25,410 nt of DNA from an uncultured Christensenellaceae bacterium. Its GTDB lineage: Bacteria > Bacillota > Clostridia > Christensenellales > Borkfalkiaceae. A program made the translations under genes and the position numbers. The notes beneath the pieces were generated by a model, which had not been told where the DNA came from, did no database searches, and saw nothing but the letters and a program-made list of their open reading frames with translations. Positions 1-6,532 of the stretch are shown here, piece after piece (position 1 is the first letter of the stretch; each line of letters opens with the position of its first letter). The DNA lies in the NCBI GenBank assembly GCA_910587365.1, contig CAJUKJ010000021.1:1-25410 (forward strand), written 5' to 3'.

Positions 1-53
1 CTGCTTTGATTATATTGTTTATTATTGTGTGTCCATATTGATTATTTACAGTA

Positions 54-659
54 ATGCAAAGCTACACGGTAAACGGATATCACAGCCTTTCAAAAACCGA
101 CGCCGCATTCCTTGACGCGCTTTACCGCAACCCGAATGCGCCCTATACCGACGCGCAGATAAACGCCTTTATAGAAGGTTATGAAGAGAATAATTTGCAT
201 ACAAAAGCCAATAATATTTCGGCAGTGTATACTGCGCTTATAAATAACGTCGGCGGCGACGCGCTCTCCGCACAGCTAAACTCTTTCGGGTATGCGGACA
301 TCAAACAGCTTTGCGCCCTTACGGCAAAGGGAATTGATATCGACAATGATTTCGGTAAAACTTCGATAAGCTTTACCGAGCTTGAATATACCGTAAGACC
401 CGAACGGACTTACTTCGGTTCGTTTAATACCGAAACGGCTATATATACCCACGGTATGCAGAAAGAAAACCTCGGTTCGTCGTTTTCTATCGGCTATACC
501 GACTACGGCAACGGACTGCTTTATTCCGCGCCGAACGGCAACAACTATACGCTGTTTGTAAAAACGGGCGGGTACGTGCTGTTGTTCAGGTTAGAGGGCG
601 GGTTCAATTCCCTCGGCGGTATAGGCGTTACAATGTGGCACGCCTGCACGGTCCATTAA
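54..659 (+). CDS. Uncharacterised protein, probably N-terminally cut by an in-frame TGA
   Basis: I do not recognise this 201-residue protein. It is rich in Asn, Tyr and Gly, which suits an exported or surface domain, and has no motif I can name. The ATG at 54 has no Shine-Dalgarno. Reading the same frame upstream gives a strongly hydrophobic stretch from base 3 (ALIILFIIVCPY), then TGA at 39-41, then LFTV and the ATG. A membrane anchor therefore seems to run through the stop, so the intact gene probably began left of the window and this copy carries a nonsense mutation or sequencing error. The TAA stop overlaps the ATG of the next gene (TAATG), so the two are translationally coupled. It is the first visible gene of a three-gene operon with two membrane proteins. 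Confidence 0.5.
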   Translation: MQSYTVNGYHSLSKTDAAFLDALYRNPNAPYTDAQINAFIEGYEENNLHTKANNISAVYTALINNVGGDALSAQLNSFGYADIKQLCALTAKGIDIDNDFGKTSISFTELEYTVRPERTYFGSFNTETAIYTHGMQKENLGSSFSIGYTDYGNGLLYSAPNGNNYTLFVKTGGYVLLFRLEGGFNSLGGIGVTMWHACTVH

Positions 660-1366
660 TGAAAAATTTTATTATACGCTATAAACTTTATATCCTAAGT
701 GCGTTCGCGTTGGCGGAAGCGGCAATATATATCGCGTTTATGACAGTAGAATGCACGTCGGGTGCAAACCCCGTTATGCTGAAATACTCTGGCATATTGC
801 TGTGCCTTTTGACCTCTGCACTCGTTTGCCCCGCTTGCGGCAAGGACGGAATAATGCTTGTCTGCGCCTTTATATTCACTGCGGTTTCGGACATGTTTAT
901 ATTCGTTTTGGACGGCTTTTACGAAGTAGGGGTAAGCACGTTTATAGTTACGCAGATATTCTACTTTGCAAGGATATACCTTGCTTTGGGAAAAAAGCCC
1001 TATATTTCAATCGTTGTTCGCGCCGTGCTTGCAGGCGCGGCAATGCTCGCGATAGGGCTTACCGGCAACTTAATCACGTTAACCGCGCTTGTCGCAATTT
1101 ATTTCCCTATGCTTGTATGCAACGCTGTTGAAAGCGCATTGCTAATTAAAAATTCAAAGATATATATTCTTTTCTTTGTCGGGCTGTTATTGTTCATTGG
1201 CTGCGATATATGCGTGGGGTTAAACAACTTTGCAGGGTTGGGCATAAGCCTTCCCGCAGGCGTTGTAAGCTTTGTGGGTATTGCTATGTGGGCGTTCTAT
1301 CTTCCCTCGCAGATGCTTATCGCTTTGTCTGCACGCATACCCGAAAGGACAGCTTATGAAAAATAA
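659..1366 (+). CDS. YhhN / lysoplasmalogenase-like integral membrane protein
   Basis: This 235-residue protein is almost entirely hydrophobic, with about seven or eight predicted membrane helices. Its layout resembles the YhhN/TMEM86 family, whose studied members cleave the vinyl-ether bond of lysoplasmalogens. Visible family-like features are an Asp in a helix followed by a second (AVSDMFIFVLD), a later helix with a CDICVGLN segment, and a closing helix ending YLPSQMLIALS, similar to the YYLAQ...IAL end of YhhN proteins. I chose the ATG at 659 because it overlaps the preceding stop. An in-frame GTG at 635 would add eight polar residues and has no better ribosome site. Its 3' end overlaps the next gene by 11 bp. 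The family call is by eye and substrate is unknown. Confidence 0.6.
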   Translation: MKNFIIRYKLYILSAFALAEAAIYIAFMTVECTSGANPVMLKYSGILLCLLTSALVCPACGKDGIMLVCAFIFTAVSDMFIFVLDGFYEVGVSTFIVTQIFYFARIYLALGKKPYISIVVRAVLAGAAMLAIGLTGNLITLTALVAIYFPMLVCNAVESALLIKNSKIYILFFVGLLLFIGCDICVGLNNFAGLGISLPAGVVSFVGIAMWAFYLPSQMLIALSARIPERTAYEK

Positions 1367-2045
1367 ACTTTTTACGGCTTTATACTGCATATGCCTTGTG
1401 CTGTTTATGCTGACATTTGCGATTGGGCTGCCAATATATTGCCGCTTTCTGTACTATATCCAAATAAAGACTTTGGGGTTGGAACAGGCTACGGGTTGGT
1501 CATACGGTATGATTAAGCAAGCGTATGACGAGGTGCTGAATTTCTGTACCCTGCCTTGGGTAAACGAGTTCAGCGCGGGACAGTTAAAGTTTTCCGAAAG
1601 CGGAGCTTCGCACTTTGCCGACTGCAAGGTTTTGTTCAATTTAAACCTCGGCGTGTTGTTATCGTCGGGCGCGGTGCTTTTGGCTTTGATAATTTTGCAA
1701 AGGTTTAAAAAGCTTGAAATTTTAAGCTTTGGCAGACATAAGGCGTATTTCTGGTCGGGAATAATTGCCGTCGCCCTGCCCGTGCTTTTAATAATAATTA
1801 TCGCAATAGCGGGCTTCGACAATTCGTTTCAAGCCTTTCACGCAATATTTTTCCCCGGTAAGGATAACTGGGTGTTCAGTGCAAGTAAGGATGAAATTAT
1901 CCGCGTAATGCCCCAACAGTTTTTTATGAACTGCGCGATAATAATAGCCGTGGGCTTAATCGCTTTCGCGTCCGCGCTTATCGCCGCGGATTTGATTATA
2001 AAATATAAAGCAAAAGGCAAGGGCGGGGTAGAAGAGGCAAAGTAA
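1356..2045 (+). CDS. TIGR01906 / DUF1461 family integral membrane protein
   Basis: This 229-residue protein has an N-terminal membrane helix (about residues 7-30), an extracytoplasmic loop, and helices near 95-115, 130-155 and 190-215. The segment HAIFFPGKDNW (FPGKDNW at residues 166-172) followed by a DEIIRVMPQQFF stretch is the hallmark of the DUF1461/TIGR01906 family, which is found in Firmicutes and has no established function. The start at 1356 follows an AAAGGA-like ribosome site and sits inside the 3' end of the YhhN-like gene, so translation is probably coupled. A longer reading from 1272 overlaps the upstream gene and is not supported. The protein ends in a basic, Gly-rich tail. Two hairpins lie downstream. 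Confidence 0.85.
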   Translation: MKNKLFTALYCICLVLFMLTFAIGLPIYCRFLYYIQIKTLGLEQATGWSYGMIKQAYDEVLNFCTLPWVNEFSAGQLKFSESGASHFADCKVLFNLNLGVLLSSGAVLLALIILQRFKKLEILSFGRHKAYFWSGIIAVALPVLLIIIIAIAGFDNSFQAFHAIFFPGKDNWVFSASKDEIIRVMPQQFFMNCAIIIAVGLIAFASALIAADLIIKYKAKGKGGVEEAK

Positions 2046-2063
2046 AGACTTGGCTACGGAACA

Positions 2064-2115
2064 ACGGCGCGGACGGAAATAAAGTTTCCGTCCGCGCCGT
2101 AATCTTTACTTTTTT
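2064..2115 (+). terminator. Long hairpin ending the 54-2045 operon
   Basis: ACGGCGCGGACGGAAA at 2064-2079 pairs perfectly with 2085-2100 across a 5-nt loop (16 bp). A seven-T run follows at 2109-2115. It lies 19 nt after the DUF1461 stop, where an intrinsic terminator is expected, although the T-run is displaced about 8 nt from the stem. Confidence 0.75.
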
Positions 2116-2147
2116 TGACTGTATATTCAGTAAAAAGTAAATATTTA

Positions 2148-2176
2148 AGTCCGCGTCGGCATTGCCGACGCGGACT
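2148..2176. repeat. Second GC-rich perfect hairpin
   Basis: AGTCCGCGTCGGC at 2148-2160 is followed by a 3-nt loop and its exact reverse complement at 2164-2176. There is no clear T-run on either side. It may be a back-up terminator or an mRNA-stabilising stem. Confidence 0.5.
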
Positions 2177-2221
2177 ATTTATTATCTTCGTCTATCTTCT
2201 CAGTACTAATGCCTTTTTCTT

Positions 2222-2359
2222 GCCCTCCCACATAACAAAGGGGGAGGGGTAGGGGTGAAGGTTGTGTAATCCGTCCTTGTAATGAGGTATTAACGCACAA
2301 CCCTCATTCGTATTTGCCTAACGGCAAATCCACCTTCCCCCTTTACTAAGAGGGAAGGC
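2222..2359. repeat. MITE-like palindromic interspersed repeat (about 138 bp)
   Basis: The outer 28-30 bases form imperfect terminal inverted repeats: the left end is GCCCTCCCACATAACAAAGG and the right end, read on the minus strand, is GCCTTCCCTCTTAGTAAAGG. Inside are nested inverted pairs: GGTTGTG (2260-2266) against CACAACC, AATGAGG (2281-2287) against CCTCATT (2302-2308), and TTTGCC against GGCAAA (2313-2328). It codes for nothing. From memory, short elements of this style with CCCCTCCC-type ends occur in many copies in gut Clostridia. I saw no second copy in this window. No target-site duplication is obvious. Confidence 0.6.
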
Positions 2360-2385
2360 TATTGATATAGTCATAATTTTGACTA

Positions 2386-2414
2386 TTTACAAAAATGCGT
2401 ATGCGTATTATAAT
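2386..2414 (+). promoter_or_regulatory. Promoter of the 2443 gene
   Basis: TTTACA at 2386-2391 and TATAAT at 2409-2414 are separated by 17 bp. It begins 27 bp beyond the MITE-like repeat and 29 bp before the start codon. Confidence 0.6.
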
Positions 2415-2442
2415 TATTATAGTTAAAGAAAAGGAGAAATTT

Positions 2443-2832
2443 ATGGCAATCGATTTTAACAAATATCAAGAAGAATTTAAAAAAGAAGCACCGCAGTTTA
2501 CTTTTTTGCTTTGCAAAGAAGATTTAAAAATTCTTGTGCGAAGATATAAGAGAAAGAATTTGGATGACAACGTGAGGCTTGCTTGCATAGCTTTGGTTTT
2601 TGGCTTTAAAAATGTTTTTCTGAAAATTTTTGCTACGGCTCAAAGGGATACGAAAAAATTCATTGCAAAGCTTGACAGTTTAAAAGGTAATTTCGCTTTG
2701 TTTGAGGATTGGATAAATAAGTTTATAGACGGTGTTCAAAACGAAGCCGTGCGCAATTTAATCCGCGAATACTGGGAAGAGCGCGAACAGAAAATCGATA
2801 AGGACAACTTTACGGTTCAACAGATATTATAA
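2443..2832 (+). CDS. Small hypothetical protein
   Basis: This is a 129-residue, soluble, charged and probably all-helical protein that I do not recognise. It has no signal peptide, membrane segment or metal-binding motif. The ATG at 2443 is chosen because it follows a good GGAG ribosome site by 6-7 nt; a longer reading from 2395 would start inside the promoter -10 box. It ends 54 bp before the Ca2+ ATPase, which has its own -10-like hexamer, so the two may be only loosely linked. Residues 45-70 are mildly hydrophobic (RLACIALVFGFKNVFLKIFA) but look like an amphipathic helix rather than a membrane span. Confidence 0.7.
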   Translation: MAIDFNKYQEEFKKEAPQFTFLLCKEDLKILVRRYKRKNLDDNVRLACIALVFGFKNVFLKIFATAQRDTKKFIAKLDSLKGNFALFEDWINKFIDGVQNEAVRNLIREYWEEREQKIDKDNFTVQQIL

Positions 2833-2886
2833 AATTCGTCCGTGCCGTTTTCATATTACCGTTTGGCGGCGCATACAATTAGACGT

Positions 2887-5508
2887 ATGGACAATTTCTG
2901 TTTTACCGACGTAGGACAAACACTTAAAACGCTTAAAACCTCGAAGGAGGGGTTAAGCGGACAAGAGGCGCAGTCAAGGCTTAAAAGCTACGGAAAAAAC
3001 GAGCTGGAAAAGGGCAAGCGCACGGGCATAGTCAAGCTGTTCTTTTCGCAGTTTAAAGATTTTATGACCCTGCTTTTAATAGTCGCGGCTGCGGTTTCGG
3101 CTGTAATTGCGTTCATTTCAAAGGACTCGCGCGATTTAACCGATACTTTCATTATACTTGTAATAATCTTTATGAACGCGATAGTCGGCACCGTCCAGCA
3201 ATTCAGGGCGGACAAGGCGATTGAAAACCTAAAAAAGCTTTCTTCATGTCAGGTAAAGGTACGGCGCGACGGCAAGGAAATAACCGTTGACAGCACGGAA
3301 ATTACCGTCGGGGATATAGTTCTTTTGGAAGAGGGCGACGTCGTCCCCGCAGACTGCCGCATTGTGGAGTGTAACAATTTAAAATGCGACGAGTCCGCCC
3401 TTACCGGCGAAAGCGCGGGCGTTGAAAAAAATTCTGCGGCTATACGCGGCAACAAAGTCGCGCTCGGCGCAATGCACAACACGCTTTTTAACTCTACCTT
3501 CGTCGTCAGGGGCAACGCTACCGCGGTAGTCACTTCGGTCGGTATGGGTACGGAAATGGGTAAAATCGCCGCAATGCTCGGCGACGCAAAGTCAACGGGG
3601 ACCCCGCTTGAAAGGTCTTTAAACAAGCTCGGTAAATTCATTTCCGCGTTCGTGCTTGCGGTAACCGCCGTAATTTTCATAATGGGTCTGTTCGTAAGGG
3701 GCGACGGCATTTTAAAAAACTTTATGACCTCGGTTGCGGTGGCGGTTGCCGCCATACCCGAAGGGCTTCCCGCAGTAGTTACCATAATTATGGCTATGGG
3801 CGTTCAGCGGATGAGCAAAAAGGGCGTTGTTATCCGAAAGCTGAAATCGGTTGAAACGCTTGGCGGATGTTCGGTAATCTGTTCCGACAAGACGGGAACT
3901 TTAACCGAAAACAAAATGCGCGTTGTGGATGTCTTCTGCGAAGGCTCGGCTGAAAGTACTATGCTCGAATGTATGACAGCCTGTTCGGGCGTCAAGGGCG
4001 AAAAGGGCAAGTATATAGGCGACCCTACGGAAATTGCCCTAAGGATATATGCCGATGAAAAGGGCTTTGAAAAGCCGTTTGAAAAGATTGCCGAAATTCC
4101 CTTTTCTTCCGAACGCAAGATGATGAGCGTTGCCGCAGACTTCGGCGCAAGAAAGATAAACTACGTTAAGGGCGCGCCCGATATCCTTATAGGGCGGTGT
4201 TCGTTTATTCTTACCGATAAAGGCGTAAGACCCATTACAAAAGAGGATAAGCGGCGCATAACCGAAAAAAACAATGCAATGTCGGACGACGCGCTTCGCG
4301 TTCTCGGCTTTGCATACAGGCAGTTCGACGGCGAAGTTAGGGAAGAAGGGCTTACCTTTATCGGGCTTTGCGGCATGATTGACGGTCTTAAAAAGGGCGT
4401 AAAGGAAGCCGTTGCGGAATGCAGGGCGGCGGGGGTTTCAACCGTTATGATAACGGGCGACCACGTGCGTACTGCGTTTGCGATTGCGAAAAGACTGGGC
4501 ATTGCCACGGATATGAGCGAGGTAATGTCGGGCGAGCAGCTCGACGCTATGAACCCCAAGGAGCGCGAACAGGCTATTTTGAGATGCCGCGTGTTTGCCC
4601 GCGTTTCGCCCAAGCACAAGAATATGATTGTCAAAGCCCTTAAAAAGCACGGCAAAGTCACTGCTATGACGGGCGACGGCATAAACGACGCGCCGAGTAT
4701 TAAAACCGCGGATATCGGTATTGCAATGGGTTCGGGTACCGATGTTACGAAAAGCGCGTCGGATATGGTTATTGCGGACGATAATTTCACTACGATAGTG
4801 ACCGCCGTGCGCGAGGGCAGAAGGATATCGGCAAATATCAGAAAGACAATCCAGTTTTTCCTTTCCACAAACCTTGCCGAAGTGCTTGCAATTTTAATTG
4901 CGTCCTTAGTGTTCTTCAAAAACGGCTTTCTGCTTTCGACGCAGCTTTTGTGGCTTAATTTAATCACGGACAGCTTCCCCGTGCTTGCGCTGGGTATGGA
5001 AAAGGAGGACGCGGACATTATGAAGCTTCCGCCCGTCCGCGCCGAAAAAAGCCTGTTTTCCAAAACCTCGGTTACGTCTATTGCGTTCTTCGGTGTGTTT
5101 ATAACGGTTGTTTCGATAGGCGTTTACGCCGTTACCCTAAACATATGCGGTAACGAAATCGCTACGGCAATGACGTTTTTGACTATGTCGTTTTTAGAGC
5201 TGTTCCACGCCTTCAATATCCGTTCGGAAAGGCAGTCGCTGTTTAAATGCGGACTGTTGTCAAATAAAATACTTCTCGGCACAGTGCTTGCGGGCATACT
5301 AATAAACGTGCTGTTGGCTATAAGTCCGCTTGCGGGAGCGTTCGGGCTTGACTGCCTTAACTGGAAGCATTGGCTTATAGCTTTGGGGCTTTCGCTTTCC
5401 GTAATACCCGTCGGCGAAATTTACAAGCTTATTTTAAGGGCTGCAACCCGCGCAAAGAGAAAGGGCAGGAAAGAATTTCTCCAACCCGCAAAAAAAGAAG
5501 CAGTGTAA
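2887..5508 (+). CDS. Calcium-translocating P-type ATPase (PMCA/SERCA type)
   Basis: This 873-residue P2-type ATPase exports Ca2+ from the cytoplasm using ATP. All core motifs are intact: actuator-loop TGES at 173-176, PEGLP in TM4 at 291-295, the phosphorylated Asp334 in DKTGTLT, a KGAPD nucleotide-domain motif, and TGDGINDAP at 595-603. Ion-site residues match Ca2+ pumps: NLAEV in TM5 (662-666) and NLITD in TM6 (691-695), similar to SERCA site residues. Length is normal for bacterial members. The ATG at 2887 gives a typical N-terminus; the in-frame GTG at 2842 adds an atypical extension. Neither has a Shine-Dalgarno, and a TACAAT hexamer ends 7 nt before the ATG, hinting at a leaderless mRNA. 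The stop lies inside a terminator shared with the convergent repressor gene. Confidence 0.95.
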   Translation: MDNFCFTDVGQTLKTLKTSKEGLSGQEAQSRLKSYGKNELEKGKRTGIVKLFFSQFKDFMTLLLIVAAAVSAVIAFISKDSRDLTDTFIILVIIFMNAIVGTVQQFRADKAIENLKKLSSCQVKVRRDGKEITVDSTEITVGDIVLLEEGDVVPADCRIVECNNLKCDESALTGESAGVEKNSAAIRGNKVALGAMHNTLFNSTFVVRGNATAVVTSVGMGTEMGKIAAMLGDAKSTGTPLERSLNKLGKFISAFVLAVTAVIFIMGLFVRGDGILKNFMTSVAVAVAAIPEGLPAVVTIIMAMGVQRMSKKGVVIRKLKSVETLGGCSVICSDKTGTLTENKMRVVDVFCEGSAESTMLECMTACSGVKGEKGKYIGDPTEIALRIYADEKGFEKPFEKIAEIPFSSERKMMSVAADFGARKINYVKGAPDILIGRCSFILTDKGVRPITKEDKRRITEKNNAMSDDALRVLGFAYRQFDGEVREEGLTFIGLCGMIDGLKKGVKEAVAECRAAGVSTVMITGDHVRTAFAIAKRLGIATDMSEVMSGEQLDAMNPKEREQAILRCRVFARVSPKHKNMIVKALKKHGKVTAMTGDGINDAPSIKTADIGIAMGSGTDVTKSASDMVIADDNFTTIVTAVREGRRISANIRKTIQFFLSTNLAEVLAILIASLVFFKNGFLLSTQLLWLNLITDSFPVLALGMEKEDADIMKLPPVRAEKSLFSKTSVTSIAFFGVFITVVSIGVYAVTLNICGNEIATAMTFLTMSFLELFHAFNIRSERQSLFKCGLLSNKILLGTVLAGILINVLLAISPLAGAFGLDCLNWKHWLIALGLSLSVIPVGEIYKLILRAATRAKRKGRKEFLQPAKKEAV

Positions 5509-5523
5509 AACTGCTTCTTTTTT
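5491..5523. terminator. Bidirectional terminator overlapping both stop codons
   Basis: AAAAAAGAAGCAGT (5491-5504) and its exact complement at 5510-5523 form a 14-bp stem with A-run and T-run flanks, so it can work on both strands. The ATPase TAA lies in the loop region and the minus-strand XRE gene's stop codon (5522-5524) overlaps the right arm. Confidence 0.85.
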
Positions 5524-5734
5524 AATAGTTTTTTAAACCGAGTATATAGTCGGAAGTTACGTCAAGAATAGAACAAAGCTTTGCAAAAGTATCCAACGCG
5601 GGGAAAATGTCTTGCTTCATATATTTAGATACGGTTTGCGGGGAAACGCCGATAAGCTTTGCTATTTCCTTTTGTTGTATCCCGCTGTTTAAAATACATT
5701 CCCTCAATCTTAGCTGAATATCTTTCAATTCCAT
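5522..5734 (-). CDS. XRE-family HTH transcriptional regulator
   Basis: This 70-residue protein is a single Cro/cI-type helix-turn-helix domain. The HTH falls around residues 19-41 (QQKEIAKLIGVSPQTVSKYM), and a hydrophobic second half completes the five-helix fold. It has no effector or protease domain. An AGAGG ribosome site precedes the ATG. It is divergent from the membrane-protein/nuclease operon, and the 108-bp gap holds two 17-bp palindromes (5759-5775 and 5789-5805) placed as operators. I infer that it represses the operon and probably its own gene. Its size and placement resemble phage or toxin-antitoxin and defence-module repressors, but no phage genes are nearby. Confidence 0.85.
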   Translation of the reverse strand: MELKDIQLRLRECILNSGIQQKEIAKLIGVSPQTVSKYMKQDIFPALDTFAKLCSILDVTSDYILGLKNY

Positions 5735-5758
5735 AACTAAACCTCTGATAAGTAAAAT

Positions 5759-5811
5759 ATCGCATAATATGCGATATTATTCTTGACAATCGCATATTAT
5801 GCGATTAGAAT
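5759..5811 (+). promoter_or_regulatory. Operator pair and promoter of the nuclease operon
   Basis: The promoter is TTGACA (5783-5788) and TAGAAT (5806-5811) with a 17-bp spacer. That spacer (5789-5805) is exactly the palindrome ATCGCATATTATGCGAT. A second palindrome, ATCGCATAATATGCGAT, lies at 5759-5775 and is the exact reverse complement of the first. Their centres are 30 bp apart, close to three helical turns, which suits cooperative dimers of the adjacent XRE protein. Binding at the spacer site would block RNA polymerase. Confidence 0.8.
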
Positions 5812-5842
5812 ATAACTAAATTAACTTAGGAGGACAAAAAAA

Positions 5843-6532
5843 TTGTATTATTTGACTGCTGGAATTACTCTGATAATAGGTGGTTTAATATTTCTTTTAC
5901 TTGCTTTGATTTTTTGGGCTATAAGTGCGGTAGGTATTTATTTTTTGGTATTTGGTTTAATTTTCATTTTTATTGCGGTAATTCTTTTTTTGATATATAA
6001 TAAAAGACGCAAGGAAGAAGAGGCTGAGCGAAGACAAAAAGAAGACGAATACAAGCTATGGTTAAAACAGAAAGGGTTTGTTGTTTCAGATATAACTTAT
6101 GATTTCTTTGTTGACGCGGTAAACAAAAAATGGTGTAAAAAGTTTGTTGAAAAAATTTTTGACTTTAAAGAGGTAACGGATGCAAGCATAAATAAGCATC
6201 GTTCAAGCTGTACAAGAACATCAGGGTATTCTTCAAGCAGAGGAGCAAGAAGTTCTTCAAGCAGGAGGGGGTTCTATACAAATTCAAGGCGCGGTTCGGG
6301 TTCTTACGGCAGTAGCAGAAGCGGTTCTTCAACACGGACGAGTGAGGACACAAGTACTTATGAAGTGCTTATTAAAACCACAGACATAGCCACGCCTGTT
6401 GTAGTAATCGATTGTTACAGGGATAAAGCCTCGGCAGAAAAAATTTGCGCAACAGTAGATATTATGCGCGGAAAGAAAACGAGAAGGACGAAAGAAGATG
6501 ATAACGGACAGCAATCAGAAGTTACAGATTGA
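5843..6532 (+). CDS. Two-TM membrane protein with Ser/Arg-rich linker (TTG start)
   Basis: This 229-residue protein has two hydrophobic helices (about 5-27 and 31-52), a charged Glu/Arg/Lys stretch (54-70), a small folded region, a low-complexity Ser/Arg/Gly linker (about 120-168), and a C-terminal domain (about 172-212) with alternating beta-like hydrophobics (YEVLIKTTDIATPVVVIDCY). I cannot name the family; the C-terminal part faintly recalls domains following short-helix (SHOCT-like) regions in bacterial and phage proteins. The TTG start at 5843 is supported by a strong AGGAGGA site at 5828-5834 and by the lack of any other early in-frame Met. The next gene begins 35 bp before its end, so the pair is co-translated. 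Both termini should be cytoplasmic. Confidence 0.75.
   Translation: MYYLTAGITLIIGGLIFLLLALIFWAISAVGIYFLVFGLIFIFIAVILFLIYNKRRKEEEAERRQKEDEYKLWLKQKGFVVSDITYDFFVDAVNKKWCKKFVEKIFDFKEVTDASINKHRSSCTRTSGYSSSRGARSSSSRRGFYTNSRRGSGSYGSSRSGSSTRTSEDTSTYEVLIKTTDIATPVVVIDCYRDKASAEKICATVDIMRGKKTRRTKEDDNGQQSEVTD

Noticed and set aside
586..622. T-arm-like sequence GGGCGGGTTCAATTCCCTC suggesting a tRNA end
   Set aside because: No acceptor, D or anticodon arms fit around it; it lies in the coding frame of the 54-659 gene.
2842..2886. GTG start at 2842 for the Ca2+ ATPase
   Set aside because: The extra residues are atypical for the family and there is no ribosome site; ATG 2887 gives the usual N-terminus.
4161..5063. 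Long minus-strand open frame of 300 codons inside the Ca2+ ATPase gene
   Set aside because: It is a mirror frame of a conserved enzyme, with Ser/Pro-rich composition and no ribosome site.
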